Below, piece by piece: positions 36,486 to 46,688 of a stretch of DNA of 64,000 nucleotides. Under the pieces are notes generated by a model. The model did not search any database, was not told the DNA's origin, and saw nothing but the letters and a program-made list of their open reading frames with translations. The stretch's first letter is position 1. Every line of letters starts with the position of its first letter. Both the position numbers and the translations under genes were made by a program. The stretch spans positions 496,001 to 560,000 of the forward strand of contig NZ_QJSP01000001.1 in the NCBI RefSeq assembly GCF_003217475.1, in the 5' to 3' direction. The DNA is from Williamsia limnetica (GTDB lineage Bacteria > Actinomycetota > Actinomycetes > Mycobacteriales > Mycobacteriaceae).

Positions 36486-37205
36486 ATGCCGCGACGCCAG
36501 CCCCCGTCTCCGACCCGCCGCGCCGTCGAAACGGTGATCGTGGCCCTCCCCGGGACCGGTTCCGACGCCGATTTCGCGGCCAGGGCCTTCGCGAACACCG
36601 ACCTGCCCGTCATTGCCGTCGATCCGGACGGCACCGGCTTGATCAGCGGTTATCGCCGGGCACTGGACGACGCGGCGCGCAGATGGGGCCCGATCGTGGC
36701 CGCCGGGGTCTCGATCGGCGCCTGTGTGGCCGTGCACTGGGCGATCGACAACCCCGAGCAGTGTGCGGGCGTGCTCGCGGCCCTCCCCCCGTGGGTGGGC
36801 GACCCCGCCACCGCACCGGCGGCGCACAGCGCGCACCTGACGCTCGATCTGCTGCACCGGCTGGGTCTGGAGGAGACGATCACGTCGATGGAGCAAGGAA
36901 GCCCGCCGTGGCTGGCGGCAGAATTGGCCCGATCGTGGCGGGCTGTCGGAGACCAGCTCGAGCCGATTCTCGCCGAGGCGGCGACGTACCACGCTCCGAC
37001 GACGGAAGCGATATCGCGACTGCGGGTACCGCTGGCGATCACCGCGGCCACCGACGATCCCGTACATCCTTATGCGGTCGCGCAAACGTGGCGGGCACAC
37101 GCCCCCACCGCAACACTCGCCGACATCACCTTGGCCGAGCTGGGCGCCGATCCTTCCGTCCTCGGTCGCCGGGCGCTGGAAGGCTGGCGATCGCTCTGTC
37201 CGTGA
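36486..37205 (+). CDS. Alpha/beta-hydrolase-like protein
   Basis: A 239-residue protein with an alpha/beta-hydrolase layout: VIVALPGTGSDADF near the N-terminus, VAAGVSIGACVAVHWA at the nucleophile elbow (GVSIG, Ser in place), and VPLAITAATDDPVHP with the usual acid-residue region. The final His is not clear. Start at the ATG at 36486. It is divergent from the OB-fold gene and convergent with DUF3710. Substrate unknown; equivalent of Rv2695. Confidence 0.75.
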   Translation: MPRRQPPSPTRRAVETVIVALPGTGSDADFAARAFANTDLPVIAVDPDGTGLISGYRRALDDAARRWGPIVAAGVSIGACVAVHWAIDNPEQCAGVLAALPPWVGDPATAPAAHSAHLTLDLLHRLGLEETITSMEQGSPPWLAAELARSWRAVGDQLEPILAEAATYHAPTTEAISRLRVPLAITAATDDPVHPYAVAQTWRAHAPTATLADITLAELGADPSVLGRRALEGWRSLCP

Positions 37206-37223
37206 CGGACGGACCGGGTCCGA

Positions 37224-38069
37224 CTAGCGCTGTGGACGGTTTCGGAGTTGCTGCATCGCCGACCCACTCGAGACCGGGCCGGTCTTCTTCTGCTCTGGTT
37301 CGGCGTCTGGCTCCGGCGCAGGCGCAGGCGCCGGGGGCTGCGTGCCCTGGACCCGAACTGTGGCCTGGGCCGACTGGGCCTGAGCGCCACTGTCATTGGG
37401 TGCGGGCGCTGCCGATGCGGCCATCTGGCCAGAATCGGCCATCTCCTGTTGGGCTGCGGCAACCTGCTCGGCGAGCACAGGAGGCAGCACGATCGGCAGC
37501 GGGGTCCGCGGCGGGTGCGGATCGTCACCGCGACGCACGACCGTCTCACTGACCACCGCACGCGCCACCTTCGCCAGCGCCTCCGCGCCTGCTGTCGGGG
37601 CGCTCGCCACGGCCCTGATCATCCACCGGTAGCCGTCGACGCCGATGAACCGGTGAACACCACCGGGCACCGTGGCGACGACCTCGCGGCCCCAGAATCC
37701 CGTTTCGATCGCCGTCTCGGCGCCTTCGGTCCGCAGGGATTCGGTCAGCTCGACGACCACGTCGCGCCACTGCCCGCTCGACTTGGGTGCCGCGAAGGCT
37801 GCGACGGTGATACGCCCGTGCGGGGTGACGAGATACACCGACTGTGGCTGATGGTCCGCCGACATCTCCACGGTGACCTGACCGCCCTCGACGACGGGGA
37901 CCAGTACCGACCCGAGGTCGAGATGGGAGTTCTCGAAACGTGACTCGGGCGCCAGGTCCCCTATGTCGTAGGGCCCCTGGCCACTACCGATGACCTGCGG
38001 TCCGGACTCTTCCGGGGCGCTCGGCGCATTCTTGCCGCCTCTGCGGCCACGACCTCGCTCACGTGCCAT
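37224..38069 (-). CDS. DUF3710 family protein
   Basis: A 281-residue actinobacterial protein of unknown function. It opens with a basic MARERGRGRRGGKN, then YDIGDLAPESRFENSHLDLG and VTPHGRITVAAFAAPKS, and ends in a Pro/Ala/Gln-rich tail of about 60 residues that looks disordered. The ATG at 38069 is one base after the dut stop, so the two genes are coupled. M. tuberculosis Rv2696c. Confidence 0.85.
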   Translation of the reverse strand: MARERGRGRRGGKNAPSAPEESGPQVIGSGQGPYDIGDLAPESRFENSHLDLGSVLVPVVEGGQVTVEMSADHQPQSVYLVTPHGRITVAAFAAPKSSGQWRDVVVELTESLRTEGAETAIETGFWGREVVATVPGGVHRFIGVDGYRWMIRAVASAPTAGAEALAKVARAVVSETVVRRGDDPHPPRTPLPIVLPPVLAEQVAAAQQEMADSGQMAASAAPAPNDSGAQAQSAQATVRVQGTQPPAPAPAPEPDAEPEQKKTGPVSSGSAMQQLRNRPQR

Positions 38070-38070
38070 C

Positions 38071-38574
38071 TCAACTACCCTCCGGCGCGCCAGCGCCCAA
38101 TATTGCGTGTCCGCCACTGGAGCCGTATCCGCCGGCCCCTCGGCTCGTGTCGTCCAATTCATCCACCTCGACGAAGTCAGGCAACTCGACCCGTTGCACC
38201 AGCAATTGCGCGATGCGGTCACCCCTGCTGATCGAGATCGGGGTGTGCCGGTCGAGGTTGATCAGGCAGACCTTGATCTCCCCGCGGTATCCCGCATCGA
38301 CCGTGCCCGGCGTGTTCACGATCGACAGACCGGCACGCGCGGCGAGGCCGGAACGAGGATGGATCAAACCCACTGTCCCCACCGGTAGCGCGATCGCGAT
38401 CCCGGTCGGGACCAGTTGCCTGCCACCCGGTTCGAGTACGAGGTCAACGGCACTGGAGAGGTCGACACCGGCGTCGCCCGGGTGTGCGCGAGCGGGCACG
38501 TCGAGACCTTTGTCCAGACGCCGCAACGCCACGGTCGATACATCGGCGGGGGTGCTGCAGGAGTCGGTTGCCAC
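38071..38574 (-). CDS. dut: dUTPase
   Basis: A homotrimeric deoxyuridine triphosphatase, 167 residues. The five motifs are seen: [12 protein letters not shown] (1), [19 protein letters not shown] (2 and 3a), [19 protein letters not shown] (3), [11 protein letters not shown] (4), and the C-terminal Gly-rich arm [12 protein letters not shown] (5). It keeps dUTP out of DNA and supplies dUMP. It heads a two-gene unit with DUF3710 and is divergent from the DUF3093 gene. Confidence 0.97.
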   Translation of the reverse strand: MATDSCSTPADVSTVALRRLDKGLDVPARAHPGDAGVDLSSAVDLVLEPGGRQLVPTGIAIALPVGTVGLIHPRSGLAARAGLSIVNTPGTVDAGYRGEIKVCLINLDRHTPISISRGDRIAQLLVQRVELPDFVEVDELDDTSRGAGGYGSSGGHAILGAGAPEGS

Positions 38575-38596
38575 ATCGGAAGACTACGCTGGCGCC

Positions 38597-39130
38597 GTGC
38601 CACCTCTGCCATCACCCGACCCCGCCGGAGACCCGTCCGGCTCACCGGCGACCGCTGCTGCGGGCCAATTCGACGAACGCCTCCACGTACCACTGTGGTG
38701 GTGGCTGGGTGCGGTCGTGATCACCGGGATCCTCGGCTACGAGATCCAGCTCTCGTTGCACGAGAGTTCGCTGAGCTGGATCGCCTACGCCGTTCTGGCG
38801 CCATTGGTGGTCTGGATGCTGTGGTCCATGGGACGAACCCGGGTGTGGGTGTCCGGGGATGAGTTGTACGCACACAAGGCGCATCTGCCGATCGCGATGA
38901 TCGCCCGCGCTGCGGTCATCCCGGCCAGCGCCAAGAGCGCCGCGATGGGACGACAGCTGGATCCGGCCGCATTCCTCGTCCACAAGTTCTGGGTGAAAAC
39001 GATGGTGCTGTTGGTGCTCGACGACCCCGACGATCCGACGCCGTACTGGTTGGTCAGCACTCGTCACCCGGAAAAGCTGGTGGCCGCGCTGGGCTTGCCA
39101 GACGCGGCCACCGAGGCTCCGGGCCGATAG
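38597..39130 (+). CDS. DUF3093 family membrane protein
   Basis: A 177-residue protein with two N-terminal helices (LWWWLGAVVITGILGYEI and WIAYAVLAPLVVWMLWSM) and a C-terminal domain with ELYAHKAHLPI and DDPTPYWLVSTRHPEKL. This is the DUF3093 pattern of unknown function. The GTG at 38597 is taken as start; the frame is open through dut antisense, which is not coding. M. tuberculosis Rv2698. Confidence 0.85.
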   Translation: MPPLPSPDPAGDPSGSPATAAAGQFDERLHVPLWWWLGAVVITGILGYEIQLSLHESSLSWIAYAVLAPLVVWMLWSMGRTRVWVSGDELYAHKAHLPIAMIARAAVIPASAKSAAMGRQLDPAAFLVHKFWVKTMVLLVLDDPDDPTPYWLVSTRHPEKLVAALGLPDAATEAPGR

Positions 39131-39204
39131 TTCTTGCCACCGCGCATCCGCGCGGCACGAGGGAGAATCCGATGACTGGCGGATCCGACCTCGCTACTGC
39201 GTGA

Positions 39205-39504
39205 TCAGGCGCAGTCGACGCAGATCCGGGAGTTCCCGTTCTCCGTCGCCAAACGGCTGCGGTGATACACGAGGAAGCAACTGGTGCAGGTGAACTCGTC
39301 GGCCTGCTTGGGGATCACCCGCACCGAGAGTTCCTCACCCGACAGATCGGCGCCCGGGAGTTCGAACGATTCGGCGGTGTCGCCTTCGTCCACATCAACC
39401 GAGGCCGCCTGTGCCTCACTTCGTCGCGCCTTGAGTTCTTCGAGCGAGTCCTCGGAGACCTCGTCGGATTCGGTACGCCGCGGCGCATCGTAATCAGTTG
39501 CCAT
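39205..39504 (-). CDS. DUF4193 zinc-ribbon protein
   Basis: A 99-residue protein, acidic in its first 60 residues (MATDYDAPRRTESDEVSEDS), ending in a zinc ribbon: CTSCFLVYHRSRLA then ICVDCA. It is highly conserved in Actinobacteria with unknown function; the ribbon suggests contact with nucleic acid or RNA polymerase. A strong-looking promoter at 39732-39760 would give a leader of about 220 nt. M. tuberculosis Rv2699c. Confidence 0.9.
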   Translation of the reverse strand: MATDYDAPRRTESDEVSEDSLEELKARRSEAQAASVDVDEGDTAESFELPGADLSGEELSVRVIPKQADEFTCTSCFLVYHRSRLATENGNSRICVDCA

Positions 39505-39731
39505 AATTCCGCCTTATGTAGAAGCACCTGCGACTTCGGGTTCCCGATGTGAGCGGGTTCCAAAAGTCCCAACAAGCCGCGCACTTCCCCTTTTGCAAAG
39601 TCCGCGACAATGCCTTTGGGACAACGACCCATCTCGGGGTATTCGTTGCCACTGCCAGGCATGGATTTTGTGATTTTCGCCACAGTTGATCGGTAGTCCG
39701 AATTTCAGGCTGTCCAATCCGAGGCGGCCGA

Positions 39732-39760
39732 AGCCTAGCCCAGCTGCCTCTGAGAGTCAA
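39732..39760 (-). promoter_or_regulatory. SigA-type promoter of the DUF4193 gene
   Basis: On the minus strand TTGACT (39755-39760) and TAGGCT (39732-39737) are 17 bp apart, a near-ideal housekeeping promoter. Transcription should begin near 39725, about 220 nt upstream of the DUF4193 start codon. Confidence 0.65.
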
Positions 39761-39854
39761 CAACAACCGGGACACCAGAACATTCCCGAAGCGGGATGTG
39801 CGACGGCGGTCGGTGAGAGACGACCCGTCGACACCGGCTGCCACCGACTGCCGG

Positions 39855-39882
39855 TTGGCGCCGTAAGCGGGCGGCATACGTT
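39855..39882 (+). promoter_or_regulatory. Possible promoter of cei
   Basis: TTGGCG (39855-39860) and TACGTT (39877-39882), spacer 16 bp, about 52 bp before the cei start. Moderate match. Confidence 0.4.
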
Positions 39883-39933
39883 TACAGTTGACTCGCTCGT
39901 GCACATCTCCGGCGGAAGGCATCTCGAGAACCC

Positions 39934-40614
39934 ATGGTTTCCCAGATCACCTATGGCTATCCCACCGATGACCGTGGCCGACCCTTCCGCCGCCGGCGCT
40001 ACCTCCCGGCGATCATCGTCGCCGTGGTCCTCACCCTCATCGCCGCAGTCGTGTGGATCAGTGCGTTGTCGACCTCCGAGGCAACCGCTGCGCCCACCGA
40101 CTGCCCGTCGCCTCCCGCGCCGTCGGCGGCGCCCGACTCCGCCGCGCCCGCCGTCGGAACCACTGCAGGCCGAGACGAGATGCTGCAGGTACCCCCAGCG
40201 GCCCTGGCGAGCTTCCAGATTCGCGTCCTGAACGCAACCGACGAGCAGGGTATGGCCCAGACGGTTCTCGACGATCTGACCTCTCTGGGGTTCCAGGCCG
40301 CCCCCGAGGCCGCCTACGGCGACGACACCCTGTACCCGGACCAGAACTTGAACTGCTTCGGGCAGATCCGCTTCGGCGACGCCGGCAAGGCTGCTGCGGC
40401 AGCGTTGTGGATCGCGGCCCCGTGCACCGAACTGATCAACGACGGACGCCCCGGCAACGGGGTTGATCTGGCGATCGGCGAACACTTCAGCGAATCCGAG
40501 CAGAACCAGGATGCGCTCGCGGTCCTGGACACCCTTCGCGCGGCCAACCCACAGGATCCCAACACCGGCGCCGACCCTGCGGTCATCGCGGCCGTCCACG
40601 AAGCATCCTGCTGA
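39934..40614 (+). CDS. cei: Cei, envelope integrity protein (LytR_C domain)
   Basis: A membrane-anchored extracytoplasmic protein of 226 residues. A basic cytosolic head (RGRPFRRRRYLP) is followed by one helix (AIIVAVVLTLIAAVVWISAL), a Pro/Ala linker and a LytR C-terminal-like domain (IRVLNATDEQGMAQTVLDDL, GQIRFGDAGKAAAAALWIA). Cys residues in the outer domain may form disulfides. In mycobacteria Cei supports envelope integrity and virulence. Equivalent to Rv2700; convergent with suhB. Confidence 0.88.
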   Translation: MVSQITYGYPTDDRGRPFRRRRYLPAIIVAVVLTLIAAVVWISALSTSEATAAPTDCPSPPAPSAAPDSAAPAVGTTAGRDEMLQVPPAALASFQIRVLNATDEQGMAQTVLDDLTSLGFQAAPEAAYGDDTLYPDQNLNCFGQIRFGDAGKAAAAALWIAAPCTELINDGRPGNGVDLAIGEHFSESEQNQDALAVLDTLRAANPQDPNTGADPAVIAAVHEASC

Positions 40615-40636
40615 CGACGCCTACGGATTGGGCGGG

Positions 40637-41497
40637 TCAGACGGGAATAGGGTCCAGCGCGCCCAGGTCGGTGAGCAGGGCGGTCAGCTCGCGGGCGATG
40701 CCCGGTGCCATCGCCAGGGTCACGTCTCCCTGAGCACTCCGTGAGGTGGGTGCGGGTAGCCGCACGACGGCGCCCGCTTCCTCGGCGATCAACGAGCCCG
40801 CAGCCCAATCCCATGGGCTCAGCCCGTGCTCGTAATGGGCGTCCACCGCTCCGCTGGCGACCATGCACAGGTCCAGGGCCGCGGATCCGATTCGCCTCAC
40901 GTCACGGATGTGCGGCAACAGCGAGGCAATCAGTGAGCCCTGGATCGACCGCCTGGACGAGGCGTACCCGAAGCCCGTCGCGATCAGCGCCAGCCCGACG
41001 TCGTCGATGCCGTTGCAGGTCAGCCTGACAGGCCCACGACCGTCATCGGAGAACGCGCCACCACCGCGGGTTGCCGAATAGGTGATCGCGCGCGCCACGT
41101 CGACCACGGCGCCGGCGACCGTGCGGCCGTCCACCTGGGCACCGACCGATACGGAGTAGGCGGGGATGCCATAGAGGAAATTGACGGTGCCGTCGATCGG
41201 GTCGACCACCCATCGCACTCCGGCGGGGACGGCGATCGAACCACCCTCCTCCTCGCCGAGGACCGCATCACCGGGCCGCAGCTCCGCCAGCAGGCCACGC
41301 ACCAGCGCTTCGGATTCGGTGTCGACGACCGTGACCGGATCGGTGTCGGTACTCTTCGTCGACACGGCCTGCGACACAGAACCTTCCGGCGCATCCGACC
41401 CGAACACCTCCGGCCGTCTGGTGCGAACGTGGTCGGCTGCCTGCTCGGCAACCCGCACCGCGACAGCGGTCAGTTCTGCCGGATCTGTGGTGGACAC
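40637..41497 (-). CDS. suhB: Inositol-1-monophosphatase family protein (SuhB)
   Basis: A Mg2+-dependent phosphatase that makes free inositol for phosphatidylinositol and mycothiol. Metal-binding motifs are complete: GEEEGGS, VVDPIDGTVNFLYG and LSPWDWAAGSLIAEEAGA. The product from the GTG at 41497 is 286 residues; the frame extends to 41581 without a better start. M. tuberculosis Rv2701c. It is divergent from ppgK. Confidence 0.93.
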   Translation of the reverse strand: MSTTDPAELTAVAVRVAEQAADHVRTRRPEVFGSDAPEGSVSQAVSTKSTDTDPVTVVDTESEALVRGLLAELRPGDAVLGEEEGGSIAVPAGVRWVVDPIDGTVNFLYGIPAYSVSVGAQVDGRTVAGAVVDVARAITYSATRGGGAFSDDGRGPVRLTCNGIDDVGLALIATGFGYASSRRSIQGSLIASLLPHIRDVRRIGSAALDLCMVASGAVDAHYEHGLSPWDWAAGSLIAEEAGAVVRLPAPTSRSAQGDVTLAMAPGIARELTALLTDLGALDPIPV

Positions 41498-41599
41498 CGT
41501 TACATGTGAGCACACGCCCGGTCGCGGTCGAGTACGGACCCGGCTGATACCGATCCGGCAGACGTCGCGCAGAACCGGCACCCGCTGACTAGCCTGAAC

Positions 41600-41628
41600 G
41601 ACGGCGCCCTTTTCGGGCGTGCGCCGTC
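41600..41628 (+). promoter_or_regulatory. Hairpin in the ppgK leader
   Basis: GACGGCGC (41600-41607) pairs with GCGCCGTC (41621-41628), with an alternative inner GCCC/GGGC pairing. It ends 25 bp before the ppgK start and 15 bp before its GAGGAG site. It could be an attenuator or simply a 5' stabilising stem; role unknown. Confidence 0.35.
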
Positions 41629-41652
41629 ACTTCTAGCTGAGGAGTTGTCCAC

Positions 41653-42447
41653 GTGTCCAGTGAATCCGGGGTTTCCACCGAGTCTCTGCCCGAACTTGCA
41701 CAGCAGGGATTCGGCATCGACGTCGGTGGCTCGGGAATCAAGGGTGGGATCGTCGACCTCGTCACCGGCGAACTCGTCGGCGAACGCTTCAAGGTCCTCA
41801 CCCCACAGCCCGCAACACCCGAGGCCGTGGCAGGTGGCATCCGCGAAGTGGTCGAGCATTTCGATTGGAAAGGACCCGTCGGGGTCACCCTTCCCGCGGT
41901 CATCACGGGCGGAGTCGCCCGAACGGCCGCGAACATCGACAAGGGTTGGATCGGGACCGACGTCTACCAGCTGCTCGCGGGGCAGCTCGGAGATCGGCAG
42001 CTGTCCGTCCTCAACGACGCCGACGCCGCAGGCATGGCAGAAGATCGCTACGGCGCGGGCAAGGACTACAAGGGCGTGGTGATGCTCCTGACGTTCGGCA
42101 CCGGAATCGGCTCGGCGATCATGTTCGGCGGCACACTCATCCCCAACACCGAACTCGGTCACATGGAGGTCGACGGCAAGGAAGCCGAGCACCAGGCCTC
42201 GTCCAAGGTCAAAGAAGACAAAGACATGTCCTACACGAAGTGGGCAGGCGAGGTGTCGAAAGTACTATCGGCGTACGAGGCCCTGTTCTGGCCCGAAGTC
42301 TTCATCGCGGGCGGCGGAATCAGTCGGAAGTCGCACAAATGGATCCCGCATCTGACCAACAAGACGCCCGTCGTACCGGCGAGTTTGCTGAATACGGCGG
42401 GCATCGTCGGGGCGGCTATGGCAGTGGAAGCAGGGTTACGCCCGTAG
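41653..42447 (+). CDS. ppgK: Polyphosphate glucokinase
   Basis: A ROK-family kinase that phosphorylates glucose using polyphosphate or ATP. It has [18 protein letters not shown] (phosphate 1), [47 protein letters not shown] with the catalytic region, and [14 protein letters not shown], which is typical of the polyphosphate-using branch. 264 residues. GTG start with GAGGAG 9 nt upstream. It precedes sigA, as in M. tuberculosis (Rv2702-Rv2703). Confidence 0.95.
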   Translation: MSSESGVSTESLPELAQQGFGIDVGGSGIKGGIVDLVTGELVGERFKVLTPQPATPEAVAGGIREVVEHFDWKGPVGVTLPAVITGGVARTAANIDKGWIGTDVYQLLAGQLGDRQLSVLNDADAAGMAEDRYGAGKDYKGVVMLLTFGTGIGSAIMFGGTLIPNTELGHMEVDGKEAEHQASSKVKEDKDMSYTKWAGEVSKVLSAYEALFWPEVFIAGGGISRKSHKWIPHLTNKTPVVPASLLNTAGIVGAAMAVEAGLRP

Positions 42448-42454
42448 GTGCCGT

Positions 42455-42588
42455 TACAATGGCATTCAGACCGGGTACCCCGGTCACCCCCAAGCCCCCA
42501 GCTTCGCCGAGTGAGACTCGGCGTGACACCGCCGCCGCGACGCAAGCAAACGGTCCGGTGTCGCGATAGATAGCCCGAAAGGTCGTAC
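42455..42588 (+). promoter_or_regulatory. sigA -10 element and structured leader
   Basis: A good -10 hexamer, TACAAT, is at 42455-42460; the -35 is weak. The following leader holds two tight hairpins: GACCGGG-TAC-CCCGGTC (42469-42485) and CGCCGAGT-GAG-ACTCGGCG (42505-42523). Further on GACACCG and CGGTGTC can also pair. GAAAGG precedes the sigA GTG by 6-7 nt. Confidence 0.5.
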
Positions 42589-43971
<1,383 letters not shown>

Positions 43972-43993
43972 CACTCCCGAACACAGATCACAG

Positions 43994-44020
43994 AGGGGCC
44001 GGCTATTCGTCGGCCCCTTT
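43994..44020. terminator. Terminator after sigA
   Basis: AGGGGCCG and CGGCCCCT pair around a 9-nt loop, followed by TT on the + strand. It overlaps the last codons of the convergent lipase gene and could serve both directions. Confidence 0.75.
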
Positions 44021-44887
44021 GTCGACGGCGGTGGCCATCCAGTCGAGGAGGTCATCGCGCACCTCGGTCCGGTTCGTCTCGTTGAGGATCTCGTGGCGGG
44101 CGCCCTTGAACACCCGAACGGTCACGTCTTCGAGACCACCCGCCCGCAAATGTGCTGCGAGCAGATCCACCAGTCCCCCGCCGCCGTTCACCGGATCACG
44201 ATCGCCGACGGCGATGAGGATCGGTAGATCGGCACGGATGGTCGCCACCGCTGCTCTCTCCGCGATCCGGCGGGCCGCGACGAACATCGCGCGGCCCGAT
44301 TCCTGATCTATCCCGAATCCGCAGAGCGGGTCGGCCACGTACGCGTCCACCACCTTCTCGTCCCTGGACAACCAGTCGAAGTCGGTGCGGGCAGGGGCGA
44401 ACGGCGCGTTGAACATCGACAGATCCAGTTCGGCATCCAGGTCGAGAGCCGGTTCGAGCCCATCCAGCGCTGCGGTGCCGCTGAGAACCACCGCGTCGAC
44501 CTTCGCACTTCCGCCGTCGAGCAGGAATTGCTGCGTCGCGAACGACCCCATGCTGTGGGCGAGCAGAATCAGCGGCAGGTCCGGGAACTCACCGCGGGCG
44601 GTGTCGACGACGCGCCCGATGTCGGAAACGAGTCCGGCCCAGCCGTCGGGGCCCAGATCCCCGAGTTCGCGCCCGGTCAGCTGCGACCGGCCGTGCCCGC
44701 GGTGGTCGTATCCGAAGACCACATAGCCGTCGTCGACGAGTGCCTGAGCGGTTTCCTCGTAACGCCGGATGTGCTCGCCCATGCCGTGTACGAGCACCAC
44801 CACGCCGACTGCTTCCGACGACGGATCCCATCGGACCGCCGAGATCCGGACGCCGCGACCTGCCGGAACCGCGAACTCTGATGACAT
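44003..44887 (-). CDS. Monoacylglycerol-lipase-like alpha/beta hydrolase
   Basis: A 294-residue serine hydrolase of the lysophospholipase/monoglyceride lipase group. VVVLVHGMGEHIRRYEETAQ is the oxyanion-hole region, FGYDHRGHGRSQ follows, AHSMGSF carries the nucleophile, AVGDRDPVNGG the Asp, and FKGARHEILNE the His. All catalytic residues are visible. GAGGAAG precedes the ATG. Convergent with sigA; equivalent to no gene I recall at this place in M. tuberculosis. Confidence 0.9.
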   Translation of the reverse strand: MSSEFAVPAGRGVRISAVRWDPSSEAVGVVVLVHGMGEHIRRYEETAQALVDDGYVVFGYDHRGHGRSQLTGRELGDLGPDGWAGLVSDIGRVVDTARGEFPDLPLILLAHSMGSFATQQFLLDGGSAKVDAVVLSGTAALDGLEPALDLDAELDLSMFNAPFAPARTDFDWLSRDEKVVDAYVADPLCGFGIDQESGRAMFVAARRIAERAAVATIRADLPILIAVGDRDPVNGGGGLVDLLAAHLRAGGLEDVTVRVFKGARHEILNETNRTEVRDDLLDWMATAVDKGADE

Positions 44888-45024
44888 GTGCTTCCTCTCG
44901 ACTGCCTGTGTGCGCGGGCATCAGAAGTGCCCCACTGCCTGCTGATCCGTATTCTGATCGATCAAATGGGTTAATTCCCGCTTTCTGCCAGGCTCGGCGC
45001 GCTGCGTTGTGCTTGTATGGCTCC

Positions 45025-46104
45025 ATGTTCGGCGTCCTGAGCCCCTGCGTGACCCACCTCGATTCCGAGCTCGGAGCACAATGGCGCGCTCACATGTGCG
45101 GAGTTTGTCTGTCCTTACGCGCCGATCATGGGCAGCTCGCCAGGCTCACCACCAATACGGATGCGATCGTGGTGTCCATTCTCGTTGATGCGCAGCAACA
45201 GTCGCCATCGGACATGGTGACGGCGGGACCGTGTGCGCTGCGAGGAATGCGTACCGCTCAGGTCGTCGCACCGGCCGAGCTCAGTGTCCGACTGGGGGCG
45301 ACCACGTCACTGACCCTCGCGTCCGCGAAAGTCATCGATGTACTGGCTGAACAGCAGACCGGTCTCGGGCCACCCTCCGCACTGCGTTCGCGCGGTGCCC
45401 GGTTCGCGGGACCACGGTTACGGGACAAGGCGCTCGCCGACGACCGGGTCGCCACAGCCATCGGAGGTCGCGCGTTGCTCGACGAGGTGGCGGGGCAGGC
45501 CGATGTCGAAGTGAGCGGGGCGAGCCTCGACGAGATAACCGACGGCGCAGCCAGGGCGGCGGGCGCAGTGTTCGCCGCCACCGCGGACCTGGCGGGAGCG
45601 CCCGGCAACCACGCGGCGCTGGAGCAGATCGGATACGACTTCGGCCGCTGCGCCCACCTGCTCGATGCCGCCGAGGATCTCGAAAAAGACGCCAAAACAG
45701 GCGCTTTCAACCCGTTGATCGCGACTGAAACCAGTCTCGAGCAAGCGGCTCAGGACTGCAGGCGGTTGATCTCGGCAATTCGCGCCGCCACCGACACGCT
45801 GGTGTTGCGCGACGACCGGCTGCTTCGAATGTTGCTCCTCGGTGGACTCGAACGCGCGATGACCCGAGTGTTCGGTCACCGCCCCGACGCTGTCTTCACC
45901 ACCCCGGGTTCTCCGACCCGGCCGCCGAATCGCCCGCCGCTGCCGCCCTTTTATCAGCGCATCCTGCCGTGGATGGGTGTCTACTGCACCGGGTACGCAT
46001 GCTGCGCCGACCACACCAATCCCTGCAACGGAAAACGCCATCAAGCGGGCTGCAAAGGGTGCGACTGCTGCGACTGTTGTGACTGCTGCGACTGCGACTG
46101 TTGA
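45025..46104 (+). CDS. DUF5685-like protein with cysteine-rich tail
   Basis: A 359-residue protein, helical in its middle, with no membrane span. The N-terminus has Cys pairs (MFGVLSPC, HMCGVCLSLRADHGQ). The C-terminus contains PWMGVYCTGYACCADHTNPC and finishes in a run of Cys-Asp repeats (GCKGCDCCDCC onward, 11 Cys in the last 17 residues). The arrangement fits metal binding. The middle (YDFGRCAHLLDAAEDLEKD) recalls prenyltransferase-type Asp-rich helices, but I cannot assign an activity. Related proteins are annotated DUF5685. It is convergent with a membrane protein gene. Confidence 0.75.
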   Translation: MFGVLSPCVTHLDSELGAQWRAHMCGVCLSLRADHGQLARLTTNTDAIVVSILVDAQQQSPSDMVTAGPCALRGMRTAQVVAPAELSVRLGATTSLTLASAKVIDVLAEQQTGLGPPSALRSRGARFAGPRLRDKALADDRVATAIGGRALLDEVAGQADVEVSGASLDEITDGAARAAGAVFAATADLAGAPGNHAALEQIGYDFGRCAHLLDAAEDLEKDAKTGAFNPLIATETSLEQAAQDCRRLISAIRAATDTLVLRDDRLLRMLLLGGLERAMTRVFGHRPDAVFTTPGSPTRPPNRPPLPPFYQRILPWMGVYCTGYACCADHTNPCNGKRHQAGCKGCDCCDCCDCCDCDC

Positions 46105-46121
46105 TCGCCCGGACCGCGGTA

Positions 46122-46688
46122 TCACCTCGGGTCGGAGAACGAGCGCTTGTTGTCCCCGATGTCGAACAGTGACCACATCGGTCCGGTGAGAAACCAGATG
46201 ACGGTGATGACACCCAGCGTCGGAAACACCCCATAGAGAGCGGACGCCTGCTCGGGATCGGCCACCGCGTGCGCCAGCCCGACCACCGCGATCCCCGAAA
46301 TTGCTGCTGCGCAGAGCCATCGCCCGAACGCCGCCACTTCTCGGCGGAACGCCTCCGGACCCTTTGACGGACGCCGCGGGGGCGGGGGTCCATCGGCGAA
46401 CCAGTGAGAGAACCTGACATCGGCCCACGCGATGACCGAATGCCCGAAGGCGACGGTCACACCGAGGTATATCCCGGCAAGCCGATGAACCATCTCGACC
46501 GTACTGCCCCGGTGGATGTCGAGTGCGACGGCGACCAGCAGGAGCATGTCGAGGATGGGGACCGCCGCGAGCACGACTGTCGACATCGTCCGCAGGTGCA
46601 GCAGGTAGCGCAGGGACAGGCCACCGAAGACCAGCACCCAGAAACCGATTTCGCAACCGATGATCACGGCCAGGATCGGTGAGTTCAT
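46122..46688 (-). CDS. Polytopic membrane protein of unknown function
   Basis: A 188-residue protein with five predicted helices, starting MNSPILAVIIGCEIGFWVLV. The loop VRFSHWFADGPPPPRRPSKG is Pro-rich and positively charged, so probably cytosolic. I do not recognise a family with confidence. It is divergent from the sensor-kinase gene with a 122-bp shared upstream region and could be under its control, which is speculation. Confidence 0.65.
   Translation of the reverse strand: MNSPILAVIIGCEIGFWVLVFGGLSLRYLLHLRTMSTVVLAAVPILDMLLLVAVALDIHRGSTVEMVHRLAGIYLGVTVAFGHSVIAWADVRFSHWFADGPPPPRRPSKGPEAFRREVAAFGRWLCAAAISGIAVVGLAHAVADPEQASALYGVFPTLGVITVIWFLTGPMWSLFDIGDNKRSFSDPR

Larger units (their letters stand above)
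39505..39933. other. 429-bp intergenic region between DUF4193 gene and cei
   Basis: The longest stretch without a convincing gene. It is less GC-rich than its surroundings, especially 39580-39720. It holds promoters for both flanking genes and about 220 nt of DUF4193 leader. The leader is open in frame with DUF4193 and could encode a peptide or a structured RNA; I cannot support either. No repeats or tRNA-like folds were seen. Confidence 0.6.

Noticed and set aside
39494-39922. 142-codon minus-strand frame in the DUF4193-cei gap
   Set aside because: It has no motif, is rich in Arg and Ser, starts upstream of the predicted promoter and differs in frame from DUF4193. Kept only as a remark on the leader.
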